Origin: Pseudopedobacter sp965218985
Lineage (GTDB): Bacteria; Bacteroidota; Bacteroidia; Sphingobacteriales; Sphingobacteriaceae
Assembly: GCA_965218985.1 (NCBI GenBank)
Contig: CBDCMP010000007.1
Coordinates: forward strand, 1,860,001 to 1,924,000
Direction of reading: 5' to 3'
DNA: 64,000 nt
Positions 8,574 to 16,553 of the stretch are shown piece by piece; the stretch's first letter is position 1; each line of letters begins with the position of its first letter. The notes under the pieces were generated by a model. The model saw nothing but the letters and a program-made list of their open reading frames with translations, did no database searches and had not been told where the DNA came from. The position numbers and the translations under genes were made by a program.

Positions 8574-10033
8574 ATTTTAGACCAGCTGCTTCCCTCTTTT
8601 TCGTCTTTTACCTGAAAGCCGATCTCGTTCAATCCAATCCTTATCTTATCAGACGTGAGGTAATCTTTATTTGCTTTTGCTTCTGACCTTATTTTGAGTA
8701 TGAAATCCATCACAGGAGTCAATTCATCTTCTTTTGAGGAGCTAATTTTGACCCCTAAGACCTCATTCATGAAAACATTGATCAAAGCTTTCAGTTCTGA
8801 AAGGTTTTTTTCATTGATCAGGGTGTGGCCATCGTAAACGGAATTAATGATCCGTGAAGCATCAAACAACTCGGCAATGAGAACCGGTGTATTGAAATCA
8901 TCATCCATTGCTGCCATGAATTTTTTATGCAATTCATTCACATCAACTTCTGAGGTTTCGCTCACTTTTAATTTATCCAGCAATTGAATGGCGCCCAATA
9001 ATCTTTTAAATCCTTTTTCACTGGCATCCAAAGCTTCGTTAGAAAAATCCAAAGTACTTCTATAGTGAGCCTGAAGCATAAAGAATCTTACCACCATTGG
9101 ATCATAACCTTTGTTCAGTAATGGATGATCCCCGCTAAATAGTTCTTTGGGTAGAAAGCTGTTGCCTAGAGATTTAGACATTTTTTGCCCATTCACGGTG
9201 AGCATATTGGTGTGAATCCAATAATTGGCTGGTTGCTTGCCACAGGAAGCGATATTCTGCGCAATTTCATTGGTATGATGAGTTGGAGTCAAATCCATAC
9301 CTCCGCCGTGAATATCAAATTGCTCACCTAGGTATTTATTGCTCATCGCTGAACATTCCAAATGCCAACCCGGAAAGCCCTTTCCCCATGGAGATGGCCA
9401 TTGCATTAAATGTTCAGGTTTAGCTTTGATCCATAATGCGAAATCTAATTTTCCTTTTTTCTCTTCTTGTCCGCCCAAATCACGGGTGTTGTTCATTAAG
9501 TCCTCCAGCTTACGTCCGTTCAAGATTCCATAATCCTCTGTTTCATTGTACTTCTCCACATCAAAGTAAACGGTTCCATTCCGTTCATAAGCAAATCCTT
9601 TGTCGATGATATTTTTTACCAATTCAATTTGCTCTATGATATGTCCTGTTGCAGTTGGTTCAATACTTGGGGGAAGCACGTTAAAGGTTTTCATGACCTC
9701 ATGAAAATCTGTGGAATAAGTTTGAACAATCTCCATAGGCTCTAAATTAGCCAGTTTTGCTTTTTTGGAGATTTTATCTTCACCAACGTCTCCGTCACTT
9801 TCCAAATGTCCTGCATCGGTTATATTTCTAACATACCTTACTTTATAGCCTAAATAAGTCAGGTAACGGAAGATCACATCAAAGGAGATGAAGGTACGGC
9901 AGTTTCCTAAATGCACATCACTGTAAACTGTCGGGCCGCATACATACATTCCTACATAAGGAGGATTCAGGGCTTTAAAAGGTTCTTTTTTTCTGCCTAA
10001 GGTGTTATATATGGAAAGATGATGATGATGCAT
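8570..10033 (-). CDS. cysS: Cysteinyl-tRNA synthetase
   Basis: A 487-residue class I aminoacyl-tRNA synthetase that charges tRNA-Cys. It shows CGPTVYSDVHLGN (first zinc-ligand Cys32 and the HIGH-type motif HLGN at 41-44), the WHLECSAMS segment with zinc ligands, DIHGGGMDLTPTHHTNEIAQ, and the KMSKSLGN loop near residue 280. The C-terminal anticodon-binding helical region is complete. The N-terminus carries a natural run of four histidines (MHHHHLS). It is the last gene of the minus-strand series mutL, two rhomboids, endonuclease-fold protein, cysS. Confidence 0.97.
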   Translation of the reverse strand: MHHHHLSIYNTLGRKKEPFKALNPPYVGMYVCGPTVYSDVHLGNCRTFISFDVIFRYLTYLGYKVRYVRNITDAGHLESDGDVGEDKISKKAKLANLEPMEIVQTYSTDFHEVMKTFNVLPPSIEPTATGHIIEQIELVKNIIDKGFAYERNGTVYFDVEKYNETEDYGILNGRKLEDLMNNTRDLGGQEEKKGKLDFALWIKAKPEHLMQWPSPWGKGFPGWHLECSAMSNKYLGEQFDIHGGGMDLTPTHHTNEIAQNIASCGKQPANYWIHTNMLTVNGQKMSKSLGNSFLPKELFSGDHPLLNKGYDPMVVRFFMLQAHYRSTLDFSNEALDASEKGFKRLLGAIQLLDKLKVSETSEVDVNELHKKFMAAMDDDFNTPVLIAELFDASRIINSVYDGHTLINEKNLSELKALINVFMNEVLGVKISSSKEDELTPVMDFILKIRSEAKANKDYLTSDKIRIGLNEIGFQVKDEKEGSSWSKI

Positions 10034-10064
10034 GGGTGTAAATTACAAATTTGACGATTTAATT

Positions 10065-11180
10065 TTAGGGATGAAGAACAATATCCGCCCTCAAAGGGTA
10101 ATGATCAGAATATGATTTTTTAATGATTTTATATCCTTTAAAATCAAACTGTGGAGAGGCTAGAATATAATCAATTTGGAAATTGGGAAAATCACCATTA
10201 TAAGTCACTCCCAAACCCCTTCCCTTCTCTTTAAAACCGTTTTTTAAATTTTTGCTTAGCTGAGTCAGGGTGTAAGAAACTGGCGTATCATTAAAATCGC
10301 CCATTAAAATATAAGGTGTTTTGCATTCAGAGAGCAATTGCTTCAATATTTTAACTTGTTTACTTCTCCTGATGAATGCATCCTTAAGCCTTTTTACAAT
10401 TCTTTTAGACGATTGCACATCCTTACCAGTATTGATATCGCTTTTCACATCATTTACAAAAGAGTAGTCTTCAGGCCTGAAAGAGATGGAGGCGAGGTGT
10501 ACTCCAAAAACACGGAAAACCTTCCCTGATTTCTCCACATCAATCCACACGCCTCTATTCCCGCCGGTAGTATCCAAAAAATCAATATCACCACTATTCA
10601 CAATTGGATATTTGCTGAAAACCGCCACACCCGTTGATTCAAAATCGTTATCAGCAGCTTTACTGTAACTGTACTGCTTGGTGTTCAGTATTTTCAGAAC
10701 GGAATCCTTTAAGTCGAATCTCCCTTTCTTTCTGGAGAAGAATTCTTCAAAACCTATAATATCCGGTTGTTCTGTTCGGATAAGATTTAAAACGTCAGAT
10801 TTAGTGGTGGTGTCTGATACCGATCCGAACCTTTTAAATTGATGCACATTATAAGACATCAGCTTAATGGTGGCTGAATCAGCATTGAAATCACTGGAAG
10901 ATGCAGTTCTAAAGCCCAAGGTTCTGGTAAGCGGTTGATAGCCCAGCAAGATAAAGAGCAGGGAATACAGGAACCACCATCTCCTGTAAAGCAACCAAAA
11001 AATAATGAAGATGACATTTACCAAAAGAATGAATGGGTAGGCAAGACCAAACATGGCTGGGCACCAAAATTTAGCTGGATCAATGATGGTGGCCAAGTAA
11101 GCTAATAAAAGACAAATTACAGCCAGATGATTTAAAAAAAGAAATGTGCGCTCTAAAAAGCTCCTTTTATTTCTCCTCAT
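10065..11180 (-). CDS. Membrane-anchored endonuclease/exonuclease/phosphatase-family protein
   Basis: A 371-residue protein with an N-terminal membrane part (three hydrophobic segments, roughly residues 12-32, 38-60 and 64-82) and a C-terminal EEP (DNase I-like) domain. The metal/phosphate motifs are visible: MSYNVHQF, IIGFEEF (metal-binding Glu), FGVHL, LMGDFNDTP and the terminal YSDHYPLRADI with the catalytic Asp-His. The family cleaves phosphodiesters in nucleic acids or lipid headgroups; the membrane anchor favours an extracytoplasmic substrate, which is inference. Its ATG overlaps the 3' end of the upstream rhomboid gene by 14 bases, so they are translationally linked. Confidence 0.85.
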   Translation of the reverse strand: MRRNKRSFLERTFLFLNHLAVICLLLAYLATIIDPAKFWCPAMFGLAYPFILLVNVIFIIFWLLYRRWWFLYSLLFILLGYQPLTRTLGFRTASSSDFNADSATIKLMSYNVHQFKRFGSVSDTTTKSDVLNLIRTEQPDIIGFEEFFSRKKGRFDLKDSVLKILNTKQYSYSKAADNDFESTGVAVFSKYPIVNSGDIDFLDTTGGNRGVWIDVEKSGKVFRVFGVHLASISFRPEDYSFVNDVKSDINTGKDVQSSKRIVKRLKDAFIRRSKQVKILKQLLSECKTPYILMGDFNDTPVSYTLTQLSKNLKNGFKEKGRGLGVTYNGDFPNFQIDYILASPQFDFKGYKIIKKSYSDHYPLRADIVLHP

Positions 11181-12042
11181 TCTTTTCGCTGGCTTTAAAC
11201 AGGATCTCCTTCTCTCTTTTAGATAAATTATGGTACCCTGATTTGGAGATTTTATCCAAAATCTGATCTATCAACTCCTGATTTGGAGCAATGTTATCTT
11301 TAGTTTTAGACTGAGTTTGATTTCTTGAAACCACTTTTAATTTTGATTTCGGTTTGAATACATTTTCAAAAGGTTTGCTCCAGTCGCTTCCATTTTGTAA
11401 TGATTTGATGAATAAGAATCCGAATACTGCACCACCAATATGTGCCAAACTCCCCCCCGCATTGGTTCCTGTTAAATTAATGAAATCCAATACAAAGTAA
11501 AACAGAGCGATCCACACCAATCTCACCGGACCCAAAAGCAGTAAGAAAATCGTGTAGTTAGGTAGTAAGGTGGCTGTAGCTGCTACAATAGCCATCACGG
11601 CTGCTGATGCGCCAACTGCGGCAGACACGACAACACTAGCTGAATAAGCGGGAATCAGGTTGTAACACAAAATATAAAAGAAAGCACCTGCAATTCCGCC
11701 TGCTAAGTAAACAAACGTCAATTTTTTGCCTTTTAAATATTCTTCAAAAATCCGCCCAAACCAGAACAATACCAACATGTTGAACAGGATGTGAAAAAAC
11801 CCATCGTGAATGAACATGTAGGTAACGGGAGTCCAAAACCTGTACAGAAGTTTAGGCAGGGAACTTGGAACGGCAAGGTATTCAAATACGAAAACATCCA
11901 GGGAAGCTTGTCTTAAGAAGAGCTTCTCAAAAACCCCAAGAACGGTGATCACTAAAAAAACAATGACATTGATGCCAATGAAAAGGTTCACTCTGTTTCC
12001 AGAGTGGAATACTTTCAGCTTCAATTCATCATAAATACTCAT
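11167..12042 (-). CDS. Rhomboid-family intramembrane serine protease (second of two)
   Basis: A 291-residue membrane protein with six hydrophobic segments. Rhomboid catalytic features: HILFN with His84 and Asn88 in the oxyanion region, the nucleophile Ser146 within VGASAAV, and the general base His201 in SLAHIGG. GASAA replaces the more common GASG, but Ser and His are kept, so activity is expected. After the last membrane segment is a cytoplasmic tail of about 75 residues rich in Lys/Asn, ending in the helix NLSKREKEILFKASEKNEEK. It lies 38 bases downstream of a second rhomboid gene and overlaps the EEP gene by 14 bases. Substrates unknown. Confidence 0.9.
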   Translation of the reverse strand: MSIYDELKLKVFHSGNRVNLFIGINVIVFLVITVLGVFEKLFLRQASLDVFVFEYLAVPSSLPKLLYRFWTPVTYMFIHDGFFHILFNMLVLFWFGRIFEEYLKGKKLTFVYLAGGIAGAFFYILCYNLIPAYSASVVVSAAVGASAAVMAIVAATATLLPNYTIFLLLLGPVRLVWIALFYFVLDFINLTGTNAGGSLAHIGGAVFGFLFIKSLQNGSDWSKPFENVFKPKSKLKVVSRNQTQSKTKDNIAPNQELIDQILDKISKSGYHNLSKREKEILFKASEKNEEK

Positions 12043-12080
12043 ATGGCTAATTTAGCTATGTTTTGTCAAAGATTAAATTA

Positions 12081-12908
12081 TTAATAAAACTGTCCGGGCC
12101 GCTTAATATTCCAGGCTTTTAAAAGGATGAACCCAATCAGCATTCCACCCAAATGTGCAAAGTGAGCAACATGATCTCCGGGATTGTTGACCACACCATT
12201 ATAGAGCTCAAATGCGCCATAAAGTATCACCAGATATTTCGCCTTCATGGGGAAGAAGAAATAGATGTAGATCAATGTGTTGGGTAATAGCATGCCAAAT
12301 GCCAGTAATATTCCAAATACAGCTCCTGATGCTCCCAAAACGCTGCTATTGATGTTGATATTTTTGTATTCATTAACAAATTCAACAGAAGTTTTTTTCA
12401 TGGAGGAGCTTCCCGGATCACTTTCCCAGGTGTTCAGCACCCTGGTGAAATCAGGTTTATAATCTGAGGAGACCTCCTCGTTCACAAATGATCTGAAATC
12501 GTTGATATTTGGATTGGCAACATATATCTCAGCATGTTTTTGAATGGGATTGATTTGTAAATATTGAACTCCCATATATAAGATGGAGGCTCCTATTCCA
12601 GTTAAGAGGTAATATTTCAGAAATCTTTTTGATCCCATTAAATTCTCTATGATCGCTCCAAACATCCATAAAGCGAACATATTGGAGAAGATATGCAGAA
12701 GATTTTCATGCATGAATAAATGGGTGACCACCTGCCAAATTCTGAATTTTGGAGAGGCGAAATAAAACAGCGCTAAATACTCCTTTAAATTTATTCCCAG
12801 TGAATTTTGGAAAACATAGGTTGAGAAGAAGAGGATTCCATTGACGATTAATAAATTTTTAACAACTGGTGGAAATAAAGTGTTTCCTAAAGGCCTGAAT
12901 TCTCTCAT
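12081..12908 (-). CDS. Rhomboid-family intramembrane serine protease (first of two)
   Basis: A 275-residue membrane protease. Key residues: His72 and Asn76 in LLHIFSNM, nucleophile Ser194 in LGASGAVFG, and catalytic His252 in HFAHLGGMLIG. An extended hydrophilic stretch (about residues 120-185) between the third and fourth membrane segments is longer than in GlpG and is a lineage-typical insertion. It follows mutL by 15 bases and precedes the other rhomboid, so it belongs to the same transcript. The two rhomboids share the core motifs but differ in insertion and tail, so they are probably not redundant. Confidence 0.92.
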   Translation of the reverse strand: MREFRPLGNTLFPPVVKNLLIVNGILFFSTYVFQNSLGINLKEYLALFYFASPKFRIWQVVTHLFMHENLLHIFSNMFALWMFGAIIENLMGSKRFLKYYLLTGIGASILYMGVQYLQINPIQKHAEIYVANPNINDFRSFVNEEVSSDYKPDFTRVLNTWESDPGSSSMKKTSVEFVNEYKNININSSVLGASGAVFGILLAFGMLLPNTLIYIYFFFPMKAKYLVILYGAFELYNGVVNNPGDHVAHFAHLGGMLIGFILLKAWNIKRPGQFY

Positions 12909-12923
12909 ATTTTTATGCTGATC

Positions 12924-14786
12924 TTAATGCTTGTTAAATCGTTCTGCTAATTCTTCTAACGTTATTTTGAGGATGACTGGTTTTCCATAAATGGATGCAC
13001 TGGGCATTTGACAGGCAAATAGCTGATCAATCAAATCATTCATTTCTTCCATCTCTAATGTTGTGCCAGCTTTAATGGCAGCGTTTTTAGCTAACGTTCT
13101 GGCTAAATTATCTCTTTTATCCAGCTTTAAAATGGTATGATTATTCTTGAAACCTTCTATCAATTCTTCTAGCATGGCCGCTAGATCATTGTTTTCAGGA
13201 ATATCTGCGGGCACTCCCTCTATCACTAAAGTGTTTTTTCCAAAATCCCGGATCTGAAATCCCAATGCCTGAAAATCTGGCAGCAACTCATTTGCAAGAG
13301 CGAAATCGGTGGTGTTTAAAGTCACTGTTTGGGGGAACAGACTTTGCTGGCTAACCCCTTTATTCTGCTCCAGCTGAAACAAGAATCGTTCATACAGGAT
13401 ACGTTCATGAGCCGCCTGCTGGTCAACCAGCATGAAACCCGATTTAATTTGAGTGATGATATATCGCTGATGGAGCTGAAACACCTGTCTGCTGCTTAAA
13501 GTCTCCAGCTTATCATCACCGGTGGATATGTTTTTTTCATGTTTCAGTTCAATGAATTTTTGTTCCTGATCTGTTCGCTGGGTAATTTTATATAGGGTGT
13601 CCCAGTTGGTGGGAATCCCGGATTTCTCTCCTATATTTCTTAAATACGGAAGTTCCCTCGAAGATTTTTGAGTATCATGAAAAGGATTGAAGTCCGGGTT
13701 GAAATTAATGGACGGAGGGGTGATTTCATCCATTGGCTTTGGGGAGATCATCTTTTCAAATGCGGTCTCCTGGTCAAAATCCAGGGTTGGGGTGATGTTG
13801 TATCTTCCTAAGGAGCGTTTCACTGCAGATCGGATGATGGCATAGATCGCTTTCTCATCCTGATATTTGATCTCTGTTTTAGTGGGATGAACATTGATAT
13901 CAATCTTTGCCGGATCAATCTCGATGAATAAAACATACAGCGGAAAGCAATCTTCTGGTAACAATTGCTCATAAGCGATCATCACCGCATGATTTAAGTA
14001 GCCATCTTTTATGAAACGACTATTCACGAAGAAGAACTGATCGCCACGCGTTTTTTTAGCAAAGGCAGGTTTACCTATAAAACCCTTGACCTGGATGATA
14101 CTGGTTTGCTCATCCACCGGCACCAGCCTTTCATTATAGTTATTACCCAACAAATGAACAATGCGTTGTTTGAGCTGTGTTGCAGGTAAATGGAAAACCT
14201 CCTGTCCATCATGATGCATGGTAAAATGAATTTCAGGATGAGCCAATGCTACCCGTTGAAATTCATCAATGATGTGGCGTGTCTCCACCGGATTGCTTTT
14301 TAAAAAGTTCCTCCTAGCGGGGATGTTATAAAAAAGATTTTTTACACAGATGGAAGTGCCGGCAGCGCAGGAACAAGCTTCCTGCTTCACAACACTGGAT
14401 CCTTCAATTTCGATGCTACTCCCTAACTCGTCCTCATGCCTTCTGGTCTTAAGTTCAACTTGTGCGATAGCTGCGATGGAGGCCATGGCCTCACCCCTGA
14501 ACCCCATGGTTCTAATGGCGAATAAATCTTCCGCTTTGTTGATTTTAGAAGTGGCATGCCTTTCAAAACACATTCTAGCATCAGTCGCACTCATTCCGCA
14601 TCCGTTATCAATCACCTGGATTAAAGATTTGCCTGCGTCTTTAATGATCAGTTGGATTTTATCGGAACCAGAGTCAATGGCGTTCTCTAATAATTCTTTA
14701 ACTGCAGAAGAAGGCCTTTGTACCACTTCTCCGGCAGCGATTTGATTGGCTACAGAATCTGGTAAAAGTTTGATGATATCTGGCAT
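12924..14786 (-). CDS. mutL: DNA mismatch repair protein MutL
   Basis: A 620-residue GHKL ATPase that links mismatch recognition by MutS to strand removal. N-terminal motifs: ELLENAIDSG, IDNGCGM, the ATP lid TMGFRGEAMASI, then the transducer region around NVHPTKTEIKYQDE. The middle linker (about 345-430) is poorly conserved. The C-terminal dimerisation domain has VDQQAAHERILYERF where endonuclease MutLs have DQHA(X)2E(X)4E. The later ACH and CPHGRP metal motifs are replaced by AKNAAIKAG and ACQMPSASIYGKP, so endonuclease activity is uncertain. The ATG at 14786 is preceded seven bases upstream by a perfect -7 box. First gene of the mutL-rhomboid-rhomboid-EEP-cysS run. Confidence 0.96.
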   Translation of the reverse strand: MPDIIKLLPDSVANQIAAGEVVQRPSSAVKELLENAIDSGSDKIQLIIKDAGKSLIQVIDNGCGMSATDARMCFERHATSKINKAEDLFAIRTMGFRGEAMASIAAIAQVELKTRRHEDELGSSIEIEGSSVVKQEACSCAAGTSICVKNLFYNIPARRNFLKSNPVETRHIIDEFQRVALAHPEIHFTMHHDGQEVFHLPATQLKQRIVHLLGNNYNERLVPVDEQTSIIQVKGFIGKPAFAKKTRGDQFFFVNSRFIKDGYLNHAVMIAYEQLLPEDCFPLYVLFIEIDPAKIDINVHPTKTEIKYQDEKAIYAIIRSAVKRSLGRYNITPTLDFDQETAFEKMISPKPMDEITPPSINFNPDFNPFHDTQKSSRELPYLRNIGEKSGIPTNWDTLYKITQRTDQEQKFIELKHEKNISTGDDKLETLSSRQVFQLHQRYIITQIKSGFMLVDQQAAHERILYERFLFQLEQNKGVSQQSLFPQTVTLNTTDFALANELLPDFQALGFQIRDFGKNTLVIEGVPADIPENNDLAAMLEELIEGFKNNHTILKLDKRDNLARTLAKNAAIKAGTTLEMEEMNDLIDQLFACQMPSASIYGKPVILKITLEELAERFNKH

Positions 14787-14793
14787 AAGCCTG

Positions 14794-14801
14794 CAAAAAT
14801 A
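14794..14801 (-). promoter_or_regulatory. -7 promoter box of mutL
   Basis: TATTTTTG on the minus strand, an exact TAnnTTTG match seven bases before the mutL ATG. It would drive the whole five-gene series down to cysS. Confidence 0.45.
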
Positions 14802-14903
14802 ACAAAATTTTGGGCGTCTAAATTCAACAAGCCGTTTAAATTACATTAATTCTAAAATCAAATTTGGCTTATCCATAAGGTTGATTATATTTATTCACTT
14901 CAA

Positions 14904-16553
14904 ATGATCATCCGGAAAACAATGAGGAATTTTGCTCTTGTGGTTTTAATAGGTTGTGCCCTCAGTGCCTGCCACATTAAAAAACACGCAGATTTAATAA
15001 TCAAAAATGCAAAAGTTTACACTGTTGATAGCAGTTTCACTATAGCGGAAGCATTCGCAGTCTCTGACGGAAAAATAATAGCCACCGGAAGTACAAAGGA
15101 TATCATGAATGATTATAAGGCCAATGAGATCATTGATGCAGAAGGGAAGGCAGTGTTTCCTGGTTTTATTGATGCCCACACTCATTTTTTAAGATACGGA
15201 CAGGGCTTGCAAAATGCCAATTTGGAGGGAACAAAGAGCTGGGAGGAGGTCATCAATAAACTGAAAGCTTATGCCACCGAAAACCCTGACGGTTGGCTGG
15301 TTGGCAGAGGATGGGACCAGAATGATTGGGCTAAAAAGGAATTTCCCGAGAAAAGTAAACTCGATAGCCTGTTCCCAAACAGACCTGTCATCCTCACTCG
15401 TATTGATGGACATGCAGCCATCGTTAATCAGTTTGCATTGGATTCGGCTAAAATTGTGGCTGGGCAAAAATTGGTGGGTGGAGAGATAAAAGTAAAAAAT
15501 GGGTCACTGACTGGTGTTTTAGTGGATAATGCGGTTGGTCTGGTTACCGCTATCATTCCTGCGTTCAATTCACAACAAAATACGGGGGCCTTATTAGATG
15601 CAGCTCAAAATTGTTTTTCAGTTGGTTTAACCACGGTTGATGATTGTGGGATTGACTATACTGATGCGATTTTGATAGATTCGCTACAGAAGGCTGGAAA
15701 CCTAAAGATGCGCATATATGTGATGCTTTCTGATGCAGAGAAGAATTACGATTACCTCTTTAAAAGAGGGAAGATAAAAACCAAATATTTAAATGTGAGA
15801 TCGTTTAAGGTTTATGGAGACGGGGCTTTAGGCTCGCGAGGTGCCTGCTTATTAGCACCTTATAGCGATGAAGCTGGTCATTATGGATTCCTGCTTTCAG
15901 CTCCTCAACATTTTAGAGAGGTCGCCCAAAAAATCGCAGCACATGATTTTCAGATGTGTACTCATGCTATTGGTGATTCAGCTAACCGTACCATTCTAAA
16001 AATCTATGCGGATATTTTAAAAGGAAAGAATGACAAGCGCTGGCGTATAGAACATGCGCAGGTGATTCATCCTGATGATTTTAAATGGTTTGGTGCCAAC
16101 AGCATCATTCCCTCTGTTCAACCCACCCATGCCACCTCAGATATGTATTGGGCAAAAGACAGACTCGGGATCGAAAGAGTGAAATCGGCTTACGCTTATC
16201 GCCAGCTTCTAAATCAGAATGGCTGGATAGCTTTAGGCACCGATTTTCCGGTGGAGCAGATCAACCCACTTTATACTTTTTATGCGGCGGTGGTGCGTAA
16301 AGATCTAAACCGCTTTCCTGTCGGAGGTTTTCAGATGGAGAATGCGCTTACCCGTGAACAAGCTTTACGTGGGATGACGATTTGGGCCGCTAAAGCTAAT
16401 TTTGAAGAAAGAGAGAAGGGCAGTTTGGAAAAAGGGAAATTCGCTGACTTTGTGATCTTAGATGGCGACTTGATGACCGCTAATGAAAATACGCTGCCAA
16501 ATATCAAAGTTGTGCAAACATTTATAGGGGGAAGAAACGTTTACCAAAGATGA
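14904..16553 (+). CDS. Amidohydrolase lipoprotein (YtcJ-like)
   Basis: A 549-residue metal-dependent hydrolase with a lipoprotein signal (lipobox LSAC near residue 23 from ATG 14904; a second ATG at 14922 would also work). The TIM-barrel signatures of the YtcJ/NfdA subgroup are present: the metal pair in DAHTHF, GDGALGSRGACL with a following barrel strand, CTHAIGDSAN, the HAQVIHP histidine, and LGTDFPVE with the catalytic Asp. Family members hydrolyse N-formyl or N-acyl amides and related bonds; the substrate cannot be read from sequence. Its stop overlaps the next gene's start by four bases (ATGA), so the two form an operon. Confidence 0.88.
   Translation: MIIRKTMRNFALVVLIGCALSACHIKKHADLIIKNAKVYTVDSSFTIAEAFAVSDGKIIATGSTKDIMNDYKANEIIDAEGKAVFPGFIDAHTHFLRYGQGLQNANLEGTKSWEEVINKLKAYATENPDGWLVGRGWDQNDWAKKEFPEKSKLDSLFPNRPVILTRIDGHAAIVNQFALDSAKIVAGQKLVGGEIKVKNGSLTGVLVDNAVGLVTAIIPAFNSQQNTGALLDAAQNCFSVGLTTVDDCGIDYTDAILIDSLQKAGNLKMRIYVMLSDAEKNYDYLFKRGKIKTKYLNVRSFKVYGDGALGSRGACLLAPYSDEAGHYGFLLSAPQHFREVAQKIAAHDFQMCTHAIGDSANRTILKIYADILKGKNDKRWRIEHAQVIHPDDFKWFGANSIIPSVQPTHATSDMYWAKDRLGIERVKSAYAYRQLLNQNGWIALGTDFPVEQINPLYTFYAAVVRKDLNRFPVGGFQMENALTREQALRGMTIWAAKANFEEREKGSLEKGKFADFVILDGDLMTANENTLPNIKVVQTFIGGRNVYQR

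Noticed and set aside
10021..10033. Four His codons at the start of cysS, resembling an affinity tag
   Set aside because: Native sequence with ordinary context; no vector sequence around it.
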